This document shows, piece by piece, positions 25,289 through 36,008 of a DNA stretch of 64,000 nucleotides. This DNA is from Toxoplasma gondii ME49 (taxonomy: Eukaryota > Apicomplexa > Conoidasida > Eucoccidiorida > Sarcocystidae): NCBI RefSeq assembly GCF_000006565.2, contig NC_031480.1, positions 636,144 through 700,143 of the forward strand, given 5' to 3'. A program made the position numbers and the translations under genes. Numbering within the stretch: the first letter of the stretch is position 1; every line of letters begins with the position of its first letter. Below the pieces are notes generated by a model. That model worked only from the letters and a program-made list of their open reading frames with translations. It was not told where the DNA came from and searched no databases.

Positions 25289-27334
25289 CTTGTCCGGTCT
25301 GGCGAGGGTGAGACTCCAAGGGCAAGTGTGGAGCAATGGCGAAAGCAGAAAAGACAGGAAGAAATAGGGGAATGAAGGGAGAGGAGGTCAGGGCGAACCG
25401 AGAAGGGGAAAAAGAGCGCGAACAGGCGGCAATCGGGGAGTCAGTCAGCGCGTAAGATTCGACGAACACGGGTCTCAACAACCACCGCGGCGCGAAGAGA
25501 TCTGTTTGTCGTCTCTCTTGTTTATCTAAAAGGGGTCAATCGACAAGAAAAGGAGCCGGACACCGCTCAGCGGCAAGAGACATGGAAACGGTGAGAGGAG
25601 CGAGCGAAAGGCCGTCAAAGGGTCAGACAGGGGACACAAAATACGCGGGGAAGGGGCACACTAGTCTAGGCAACGGGTATCAAGAAGGGGAGAAGAAAAG
25701 CTGGAAAAGTCGGATGCTGTCAAGGAATCGCTAGCGGAAAGAAGGGACGCGAAAAAGATGATGCACGTGGTACTACGTGAGGAAACACGTGCATGCGCTG
25801 GCCCGCATGCGGCAGAGCAAAGCGAGCCAGACCTCCGCGAGAGCCAAAGAGGCGAAGAAGAGAGCTGACGAACAGCAATTTTCGAATAAGAAGGGAAACA
25901 GGGAGGTCGAAGGCACATTGAGCACGGATTTAAGTACACACGGAAGAGACGATGTCTCAGCCAGATCAAGTGATCTGTAGCGTTCTCATGTTAGCCTGGA
26001 ATCTCGCGAATTCATCTGTTCGATCTAGCTCGTCGCGTACTTACGCAAAAGTTGCTCGTGTCGAGTCGTCTTGTCCATGAACTGCGCCGCACGTCCTTGA
26101 TTTTCTGTACAGAAGATCAAATATAACTCGCACTGCTGAAACAAGAAGGGTGGCAACGCTTCATGTGTTTCGGATGCACACGAAGACCTGGTGTATGTAC
26201 AGTGCGGTTTGACAGTGTGGATGAGACAACTCCGAGTGCATGAGCGTCACATTATCGTTTCGACTAAGCACAACTCCGCGACAGCATCCCGATTTCTGAG
26301 GCATGAGCTGCTGTCAAAACTGAGTTTTCAACGAAGACTCCACGCGATGCACCACGTTCTCCTTCCTTTCTTCAGCTGCCACGGGTCTCTGCTGAACGGA
26401 AACGGATGTTGCTCATTTCGCCTTTCCAGTAGGCGCTTCGATTCAGGATTCGTGCTCCATAACACGGCAATACTTCCACAAGACGTAACGACGCCTGCAA
26501 CTCAACTGTATTGGCACAAAATGCTGGTATGCTAAGCCGTACGCGCCAAACAATCGAATCGCCTTCTACACTGTTTGACCCTTCCACTGACAAGTGAGCA
26601 ACTGTAGGAGTCGAGTTTTCTCACAAGAAGCTGCCCGGCACGTTTCTGTCGCTGGACGCATAGGAGGCCGAGAGGATTCCCAGACTCACGGAACTACAAC
26701 CCGAGTCCCTCCTGCGCGGTCTATCCACTGAAACGCGCTCCTGTGTTGCCGCCGACTTCAGATCCACCGAATCAATTTCAGATTCGCTAACGAAGGCAAA
26801 AGGTTTTCGGCGGCATCATAGATTGCGCCGTGTGGAGTGTGATACGCGTAAGCGTTTGTGTTTAAAGTGGCAGCTTCTTCCAAAGCAAACTTCTTGGGCT
26901 GGAGTGTTCCTACCCAGCATTCGTTGCAAAGAAGCGAAGCCATAACAAGCCGACTGCAGTGCTTCACCCTTACAATTTGCTGATGTGCCTTCCCTTTCTA
27001 AAGTCTCTGTCAAGCGCAGTGGAAAGACCGTCGCCACGATATAGACTGCTGCGACCCTCGAGGGCGCCTGCATCTTAAATCAAATGACTTTGTTTAGCGT
27101 CAACCGTCAAGCATTCTGTTTGTGTTAATCAGCAAAGAAACCAAACAACTGCTACTTCCAAATCTGAAGCAAGGCCCGGTGAAATGACTGTGTGCCACTA
27201 GTCGCGCTCGTCCGGACAACCCCTGGTAACAAACAGCTCACGGATACTGCACGCTAGACGCGAAGCTGAAAAATGCACAGCCATGCGCCACGTAGACAAC
27301 CCACCAAAGCAACAGCCCACGACAAACAGTTCCC
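25289..27334. other. Spacer between NAA10 and cytochrome c
   Basis: This contains the NAA10 promoter and leader and the cytochrome c 3' flank. Adjacent to NAA10 the plus strand is GA-rich. Beyond about 26000 the sequence loses skew and no reading frame carries recognisable motifs. A TGCATGC lies at 25790-25796. Confidence 0.5.
25790..25796. promoter_or_regulatory. TGCATGC motif upstream of NAA10
   Basis: This candidate ApiAP2 recognition core lies about 500 bases upstream of the NAA10 start codon. A GCATGC half-match follows within 20 bases. Confidence 0.3.
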
Positions 27335-28326
27335 TCATTTGTTGGAGGCATCAACAAGGTACGCAATCAGATCCGCGCGTTCCTTCTCCTTCTTGATACC
27401 CGCAAACACCATCTTCGTGCCCGGAATGTACGTCTTCGGGTTCAACAAGTACTCCCACAAGTGCTTCTCGGACCAGATAATGCCACTGGTCTTGTTGGCA
27501 TCCGAGTACGGGAAGTCAGCTTTTCCACTTTCACGGCCGATGAAACCGTGGAGGTTCGGTCCGGCCTTGGCAGCACCCCCTGTGCAAAACACACACGCAC
27601 ATACATCGTACCATAGCTTTTCTGCATGCCATGCCGATCTCGGCGTGAATTACTGCCACTTCATCCCTCTATTCAACACAAGATACAAAAACTCGCGAAC
27701 ATTCGTGCAATTGTTTCGAGCCGGCGGTAGGTTTCGCCGGACCGTTCAGAACTCTTCAACAGAAGCGAGGACCGGAACGTCTTGATCAGCATTCCCCAGA
27801 TCCGTCTGCCATACCAGTAACTCGTGGATACCAGGCGCCACGGAACCACTGGGACAGTAATTTAGAGCTCGTACAGAGAAAAGTCGAAACTGCGACGAAC
27901 TCAACAGGGCAAAAGAGCACCTAGCTAGTGGAGCAGCCAGAAAATCAGGGACGCCCTACCCGTATGGCCCCCTGTGCCTAAGCTACTAATAGAAGACAAG
28001 CTTGTACATTTCGAGTGAGGAGAAACACGGTATCAAAAGGCTTTGCTAATTGCGACACCAGGTGGGACCGCCAGCACAGCGTGCCTGTTTAAAACAAACG
28101 GGGGCTGAGGGCCCTGCATCCAGATATTCCACCTCAGAGTACGCCATCGTTTCCCTCCCACAGCAGATGCAAAAAACCCCAAAATGTCTGAATACTCTAG
28201 AAACTGTTGAAAAGTTGACTTACCAGCGTTGATGGTGTGGCATTGCGAGCATTTGGCTTTGAAAACTTTCGCGCCGGCTTTGATGTCGCCAGACGGCACT
28301 TGGACGTCAGGTTCAGCACGCGACAT
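27335..28326 (-). CDS. Cytochrome c
   Basis: This small haem protein of the mitochondrial intermembrane space carries electrons from complex III to complex IV. Two exons (28224-28326 and 27335-27579) give 115 aa. The haem attachment motif C26-S-Q-C29-H30 and the axial-ligand region [11 protein letters not shown] (Met91) are intact, as are [10 protein letters not shown] and the C-terminal [11 protein letters not shown] helix. No presequence is expected for cytochrome c and none is seen; the ATG at 28326 is the first in frame. The 644-base intron interrupts the codon after the haem motif. Confidence 0.97.
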
Positions 28327-31300
28327 CTTGCTTTTGGTCACTTGGCGCTTGACGAATGGCTGTGGTGCCCTGAGGACGTCGGCGAATGTCCAACTGGACA
28401 AAGACAAGTTCACAAAACAAAAAAAAGCAGATTTTCCTTGCGGAAAATTTCGTCTGAGGGATCCCGGTTTTGCTCAGGGTGCACCTGCGGGTACCGGCCT
28501 CTGACGCTCATAGACTCTACTGCACGCATGCTTCAGCGAGTGCAACAAGCAGGTGGCCCCCATCGGGTTCACATGTTCTGCGACCGCATCGTCTGCGAAA
28601 AGCCGGCAGCCACTGGAAACGGCGTCTCGACCCCACCGTGCAAAGCAAGCTTCGTCAATAAAGGCCCTAGATCTGTTACGTTTGACGACCGAGAAAAAGA
28701 AAACTCCCCACTCTTCGAGCCCTTCTTGCCGAGAACGTCTCCAAGAAACCGCTCAGACGGAACAATGCAGTGCTACTGTTTCAAGATCTGCCCTGGAACT
28801 CTGCAGCGACGGGCAATGTGGGTCAAGCCCCGTTCGACAGTGAGTCCTCAGAGTATCTAAGAGACCCCCAGGCCAGACCCGTTAGTTCACTTTGGGGGAT
28901 TTTCTTGAGTGGATGTATGACTCCTTTCACGACTTATGGGGAATGATACCAGGGCAACTCAGCTTTCTGTGGCCCCCACGGGGGGAGGAAGTGTGTGGAG
29001 GTACTTCCAGGCCTACTACATCATCAGGTCAGTTACGACTCAATTATTCAAGCGTCGTGGTATCATGCCGACTCTTATTTACTCTTGAGGTTACACAGCC
29101 ACCAGCTCCGCCGCGACAGCAGAACTTCGGTTCGCTGTGGGGCACCATCCGGAGGAGCCGACCGTAGTATGTCATAAGCGATGGGCGCCTGTGGAATTTC
29201 CGCCGTCGTGGGTGGAAAGCTCTACAGCCCTCTGAGATTTGCATACTGTTTGTGTCGTCAATCCCTGAGTCTAACACCCACACGTGCCTTTCTGAGGCTG
29301 CATGTGCGGGACAGACTCCAACAAGGCACTCTCCTCGTAGAATGACACTGTCACCTTGCTGCGTAGTTCCTTTTAGCGCTTCTAGCTGTTCGTCATGGTC
29401 CGGAAAGGTAAACACCTTCTGTGGCGCATACTTGCAGTGCGACAAGCACTACACTCTTGAGATACCGCCGTCAACAGCCAAGACCATCTCTGCACTTATG
29501 TGATGTGCTAAAACAAGACAGAGCGGGTACCGAACGGGGAGCATAAAATGCAGTTCACAAAATACCTCCACCCAGTGAGACGACACCTCGTTGCTTTTGA
29601 GACTCACAGCGTACTCTACCGCAGCAGCTCGGTGAACCTTCGTTTCGCTCTCACTGCCGCCGCGACTCCTACAGCCGACCTGATGTGGAATAGCCTGCCA
29701 GCGGTGGACATATTATGTCAGTGGAGAGGCACAAAGGGGATTCCCCTGAAGATTATCAGTGTATCACTATCTTAGGCACTTCCACTGAAAAATTCCCGTT
29801 TGGGGTGTCCAATCACAACGAGGTATTCCGCCACTGTCTCTCAGCCCCTATCTCCAAGAACCGCTGGTGGTTTTCAGCGAGTGGCTCTATGTCCCCGACA
29901 AGCTCAGCGTCAAATAAGAGAAATCTCCTTTACTAAAGGAAATCCTTGCGAGCATGGCCTCTCACGTAGAAGTTTCACAAGATGTCGGGAGACCCCGAAT
30001 TACCAAGTCGTTGCTCGTCGAATTATGAGATACACTCATCGGTAAAACGTCAGCGTGACCGATGGTGCAGCTACAGTGACACCTGTGCCAAGCATTTTTA
30101 GGCGATGCGAAGTGATAACACATTTCCCTCGGAGGTACGATCGATCGTCCTCGGGTCACCCCCCCTGTGCAAGCGTGTGCCGTATCTTGGCGCTGTCGCA
30201 GCTGTGTTAAATCTCTTCTAGCTCTGACGAGGCCGTCGCTTGTGGTGACTCGCAGCGCTATGAGCTTCAGAAAAGCGGCACCTCTCCACCTCGCTCCAAG
30301 GAATATGTTTCTGTAAAGGAATCACCGGTGGAACCACGTCCAGCTACATCGCCGAATTCAGCTCGGCCTGCCTGCAACAGCACCGGCCGCCTAACTTTGT
30401 ATCTGGCCTCAGTTTTGCCACCTTTTGGCCTCAAGCCATCCTCTTGAGTCCACTGCTGCTCTCTATGCCACAACTGTCCTCGAGACAAGCAGGAGGCACA
30501 ACAGCGGAGGGAGGCAAACGGACCGGGACAGCAACAGACGCAGAGGGAGAGGCGGTGAGCGCGAGAGAGGCATGAGAAAGGTACGGCGGCACAAGGAACT
30601 ACATAGAGGGGAAGAAATACAACGAGATCTCCAAAAGTGTCATCTCTGCCGCACACATGCAACCGTCTTTTTGCACGCAGTTGGTTGCAAAGTGACTCGG
30701 AAGGCCTCGAAAGGAAACGACCCCGACGGGGACGGTCGCTCCCAGCATCGAGCTGCTTCGCTCGCTCCAGTCTGCACGCCACGAACCGCGATTAGCGGCG
30801 ATTCTGCTCCTGGTGGCAGACCGACGGGGACAGAGGCAAGAGCAACTCCCGGGTTTTTTGACGCATGCACCCTTAAAACGGTGAGACACCCTCCCCACTT
30901 CCTTTACATTTTGCTTTCCTTCTGGGGCAACAACGCTGGACGTGCTTCCTGACGTCTCGCCTCTCCAGCCGAGGCCGAGGGGCCATTTGCCGGTGCACAC
31001 ACGCTAGGCACAACGGCGCGACATCGTTGCCACTATCGCCCGAACTCGAGGGCCGGGGTAGTGACTACGAACTGCCAACCAGCTGAAAAATGTGGCTCTC
31101 CTTTGCATTTTAAATCAATATTCCTGTGCAAACGGGCACGTCTTTCAAGCCGACATTGTGTGAGCCGCTACCTACTCGCTCCCAGCCAGCCAAGAAGCGA
31201 GGGCGGGATTCATCCGGCGCCGAAACCCGTTGACTGGAGCTGCAAGTCTTTTCGTGCTCTGAACTGTGGAAATTGGCGGTGAAACTTGAGTAAGGAACAC

Positions 31301-31841
31301 CACAAGAAACTCAACCATTTGTTATATATTTGGTTCTGCCCGTGCTGTCCTCAAAAAGCACACTGTATGGCAGTAGGGTGTCACACCCTATGGCAGTAGG
31401 GTGTCGGGACCCGCGAGTCGACCTTTCCTGGGAGTTACCACCGGGGAACTAGCAATGCAGTCCCCGACGGCGCAGCACCTTACTGTTGGTTTTCTGTGAT
31501 CCCTCTCTCAAAATATCCTGGATAGGGCTTCCAGTAAAACATACTAACTGCTGACGGCTTCCAGCTCCTCCCGAGGGAGGTTGTTAGCCATTCGTTTCCG
31601 CCGCCCTCTGCGGAGGGCACTGGCAAAAGCTTGACGTGGGGGGGTGGTTTTGTGCGAGACCAGATCCTTTGAAGGCAACCAAACCTTTGCTCAGTATCTT
31701 GCCTTTTCCCAACTTCGGTTGCCTTCTCTCGGTCGGGGGAGGCCGTGGTTTGAGGTGGAGCGTTCGTTTCTGTGATTCTTGCCGACAGCGTCCCACTAAC
31801 ACACCCTGTTGTAACACAAACAGCATTCAAGCATCGACACC
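28327..31841. other. 3.5-kb spacer between cytochrome c and a secreted-protein gene
   Basis: This is a divergent intergenic region that must hold the promoters and leaders of both neighbours. Open frames of up to ~175 codons exist near 30267-30952 on both strands, but they overlap each other and show only composition-driven Arg/Ser content. A small inverted repeat (31374-31390) is the only structured element I found. Confidence 0.5.
31366..31405. promoter_or_regulatory. TAGGGTGT direct and inverted repeats
   Basis: The 17-mer TATGGCAGTAGGGTGTC occurs at 31366-31382 and again at 31389-31405 (23-base period). Between them, TAGGGTGT at 31374-31381 and ACACCCTA at 31383-31390 form a perfect palindrome with a one-base centre. 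The array lies about 440 bases upstream of the secreted-protein start at 31842, so it could be a protein-binding site. No known factor is assigned. Confidence 0.35.
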
Positions 31842-34139
31842 ATGAAGTACTTCATCACCTTCACCGTTCTCCTTCAACTTTTCTCCCCAAGTAGGCGTTT
31901 CGTTTTCAGGGCGATTCCTTAAGCATGACCTAGCGTACTTTGAGTGTCATTCTGGAGTAGAACACTGAGCTCCTAGCTGCTCGCTTAGAAGAGCGAAAGC
32001 GCCTCACCCTGACGACAGTGGGGTGATCTTGTCAGTGATTTGTCAGCTGTGTGTTCCGGGTTGCGGATCATTTGTACAGAGACAATATGTGATTATAATA
32101 TGATTAGGAAAGTACATGGTCTAGCTATATTGTGATGCGAGCCTTATGCTCTTATTGCGTGTTTCGTACGAGGGATGTGGTAGCTGCTTTGCACCCAACT
32201 GCATTGGGGGTTTGGTCGAAGTGTTTGAGCTCGGCAGCCGCAGTGCAGGAATCTAAGAACAGCCTTGGTGAAAGGCCGGCACTGCCCTGTTCTCTGTTTG
32301 TATCCCAAGTGGGTGTATCGACAGACACACGCCTCGTCGCGCTGTTGTGAACCGAATGACGGAGTGACTTTGAGTTCTCTTGCGAAGTCTATGGAGGTGG
32401 AGAACTTGGCAAGCAGCTGCTAACTGTGTGACAGGGTACCGCCGGTAAAAAAGGGGTGCTGCTGCACACGTAACGATCACGCCCTTTTCTTTCTGCGCAG
32501 CCGAGGGCTACTCGGCGGTTCCGCGAAGGCCCGGAGGTCACCGCCGATCGCTAGGAGACACTCTGGACTCTCAGTCGCCACGGAAGTTTTCAGAGACACT
32601 GAACTGGGAGACGAAATCGGAGACTGCCGGCGAATCGTGCAGCTTGAAGGCTCTGGAGACTGCAGGCTCCAGCCCCTCAGCGAGGACCAAAATTAGCAGC
32701 CTGCGGGAGACTGAGGAGTATGTGGAAACGGTCTACGAGAAGAGGCGTGAGGCCTCTCGACTCTGCGCCTCGGGGCAGACAGACAAATGCGAATCGCCCG
32801 ACCAGCCTCTCTGGGAGACCTTAGGACTCCAGAAACCACCGCGTGAGTGGAAGGGACGGCTAAGCCGAAGTTGAGGGCATTGCAACGGCTCCGAGACTAG
32901 GCAGTGTTTCTGTAGTGTCTCGGCGATTTCCGCTAAACGCAAAGTTAACAAAACACACAGAACACAACTTTTCTGTCTGAAGAAAACATCTGTGCTTCCG
33001 TTTTCTCTGATTTTGGTTCCCAGCCTGCCCAACGATTCAGTCCTTCAAATTGTCAGACTGCGAGGACGCAGAATCCACAAAGCACACCAAGTCGTTTGCG
33101 AAAGACTCTGAAGGGTCAGTGAAGAAATCTGGGGAGAGGAAAAAGCGCGTAAAACACGAGGCCGCGGCGACCACGGAGGCGTCGAGTTCTTCTGAGTTTG
33201 ATGAAGGAGATTCCAACAGGAACGAGGCGACTACTTCTCGGGACGGAGAGACGCACCGAAGACGAAAATCTGGGGTAGCCTCACGGATCACCCGACACTA
33301 CTCAATGTCGAATGCGCGAGTCCGGAAGCGTAGGCACGGTTCTAGACTTGCCAAGAAGCTGCACACATCCGATGAAAACGGTCGCGAAACTGAGACCGAC
33401 GCGAGTTCCGCCGAGAACCACGGTCGAAATATTGACCGTGAGACAGGCACAGATGCAAGCGGCCATAGTGGCCATGTTGAATCTGCGAGAGCAACGGAAG
33501 ACACATACAACGGCGAAGGCAGCGCGGAGCCAAAGAGCACCGCTTCTAGTGGGGTCAACGAAGTTGAAGACGAAGACACAATTGACAGCGCCGAGGAACA
33601 GGTGAGTGTGGCGGGTCATTATTTTTTGTTGTGGAGAAAACGCGTCCGGAGACACGGAGTTAAAACTTCTTCAGCTTGTCGTAACATGCCTGGTGTCGTG
33701 AGAAGAGTGGTTTGCTTGGCTTTTGCTGTGACGTTCACATGGCCCTGTGCTTTCGTGAGGTCCTCAGGCTTTCGCGGAGATGCAGGCGCAGGACATTTTC
33801 GGCATGATCAAAGACATGTTTGGCAACGGAATGGAAATCTCGGATCCGAAGAACTTCGAAGGTGGCAACCAAGGATCCTACTTCGATTTCATGTATCCAC
33901 AAAGCACAGATTATCCCTGGGCGTGCATGTGTGATGAGAACCAGTACAAGCGGTGGGAAGCGAAGGAAATTCAAGCCGTACCCTGCCGTAATCAAGTCGA
34001 TATGTCTATTCAGGGCATTGTCGCAGCGTGTAACCCGAAGAACCACAACATGAACAGTGCAGAGCGAAGGGGAGATCGATTCTATATTTCTCTGTGGCTA
34101 CCGGCACTTGTATGCCTCACTTTCTGGTCGTGGCACTAA
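31842..34139 (+). CDS. Secreted charged protein with hydrophobic C-terminal tail, unknown function
   Basis: I do not recognise the family. Four exons join in phase (31842-31890, 32501-32842, 33024-33601, 33768-34139), giving 446 aa. The first exon encodes almost exactly a signal peptide (MKYFITFTVLLQLFSP). Residues ~20-125 are polar with scattered Cys. Residues ~130-325 form a low-complexity stretch rich in Glu, Asp, Ser, Lys and Arg, probably disordered. The last exon encodes a compact region with four Cys and several aromatic residues (YPWACMCDENQYKRW), followed by a terminal hydrophobic run LWLPALVCLTFW after a basic patch. That end resembles a GPI-attachment signal, with Asn-Ser-Ala just upstream as a possible omega site; a single transmembrane anchor is the alternative. 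It is probably surface or vacuolar, which is inference. Confidence 0.72.
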
Positions 34140-36008
34140 GGTTGGAGCGGAATTAGATGAAATTGCAGTGTCCAAGTAGATGCTTCTTGTAGTTGTGTGG
34201 AGCTGCGCAGAAGCACTGAAATTCACGGTTCCTTTCGATCCAAGCAAGGTAAAGCAGGTGCGGGACAGCTGTCGCGCGTTGCTGCCTCCCCGGATACTGG
34301 GTATGGAAGGGATTTTTCCTCCTTTAGAAACGCGGTGAACGAGGCGGTTCTTTCCGAGGGAGTGCACATGCCAAATCCCATGGAACGCATTCCTGCCCAA
34401 AAGGTGGAGTGCGGCATGTTCAATTGTTCAGACCGTCACAAAAGTAACGTCTCTCCTCTTCGACTAAAACAACAGTGCGTTAAACGCGTTTTTGACAAGC
34501 ATAGTTGGCCAGCAAGCTATGCGGAAACACACAACCCTGCCTCCACCCAGCCTTCCGACTAGCGGCTCCGTAAAGTTCCCCACAACTGCTTCTGTTTTCC
34601 AGAGAGGCACAACTTACCGTTTCGGTCAGCGTGTTGCAGACGTTTTCTGCGCAACAGCGAATGAGATTCTAAACCACAGTCACGTTTTATGTTATTCACA
34701 AAGAGTGTTCACCAGCCTACTAGATAGTCTACACCCTACCAGTTCTCCTGCAAAGAATGCCAAACGACAAGGCGCATTTCAGTTTGCTTGTGATACTCTG
34801 GCCGAAGATTGACTCTTAACCCTCGAGATTCTCCTCAAAAGAGTCCAAAATGATAAAACCGAAGGAAAAGGGATTCTGATTGAAGCTGGTGCAAACAGAT
34901 GTGAGTGCGGCTAACGCTTGGCATGGCTGAGGTGACTCCGTTGTTTGAAAGTAACACGCAAGCAGCCCTATTCCCGCTGTGAATATTCCCGTGACATCAG
35001 AACAACAGCAGGCTATGTCCGTGCGCCACCAGCTTCGAACAGGAGTTTCCATTGCACCGCTAGTTTTGTAGGCTGACGTTTTCACTTTCATATTGTGCTA
35101 TAGTTCTCTGAAGCCCAGAGGTAGTCTCTACTGGCGGTGCTGGATCGCACAAGTACTCCCCGTTCATACGCCAGGTGCTGGCAATGTGCTAGCCCTCAAG
35201 GGGGGAAACTCTTGAATTTCATCGGTCTACGAATGCCGTTCTGACCTCCAGAGTATATCTGAAAAGTCCGAAAATCAGACGAATGCTTGTTCGCGACGAG
35301 CGTTACGGGTTCCTGTGTTGATCCAAGCACCAGCCATGTAGTGAGTGCCTCGACATGCAGCGCGTGAGGCACTCTCTCCACGACAGCGGACGACACGGAA
35401 ATGCTGGTTTCTCGGCAGAGAGAAACGAACTCAAGTTGATTTTTCCAAGTTGAGTCTCTTGCTCACGGTTATGCCTTGGAGACCTGCAAAAATGTATTTT
35501 GTGCTGTCAGCACAGAACCCATTGTTGTGCGTGTCACCGCCGTCGGAAGCACGCCCAGCGCATTGTCGGGCTTGTTGCGACTGCATGGCATGCACTCATG
35601 ACGCTTTTTTTTGCATGCATCGGGTCAATTTCAGCAGCAGACTCCGTCCCGAATTACCTAGTGAGGAGATACCATGGCGTAGGCTTCGCTGAGATCTTTA
35701 ACGTTTTTTCCCCCATTTTTTTCGACCTCTTTCTCCCCTTTTTCTGTCTCCAGTCGTCGCCCTCGCCCCTCCCTCTCTCTGCGCCTGCAGAGAAGGAGAG
35801 AGCCAGGCGAGCTTCGCGTTTCATTGATTTCCCTCGAGAGCTTTTTCTGAGTCCCTCCTTTCTGTTCCTCGCTTCCCTCTATCTCCCTTCCCTCCGTCGC
35901 TGTATATTTGAGTCTCTCTCGCCTCTTCACCTCTCCGTCCGCCTCCGACCCTCTCTTCTGCTTGCGTGTCGTCCCCGACGCGTTCTCTTTTTCTTGGGTG
36001 ACTCCAAG
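34140..36008. promoter_or_regulatory. Spacer and leader upstream of the TEX10-like gene
   Basis: This carries the 3' flank of the secreted-protein gene and the promoter of the next gene. From about 35690 the plus strand becomes strongly pyrimidine-rich, running into the start at 36009, as seen before the V-ATPase B and Rab5 starts. A TGCATGC lies at 35622-35628. No supported coding frame was found. Confidence 0.5.
35622..35628. promoter_or_regulatory. TGCATGC motif upstream of the TEX10-like gene
   Basis: This heptamer follows a run of T residues about 380 bases upstream of the start codon at 36009. The distance is similar to that seen for V-ATPase B (about 440) and NAA10 (about 500). The regulatory role is inferred. 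Confidence 0.3.

Noticed and set aside
30425..30952. 175-codon plus-strand frame between cytochrome c and the secreted protein
   Set aside because: It has Arg/Gly-rich composition, no motifs, and a competing minus-strand frame over the same bases.
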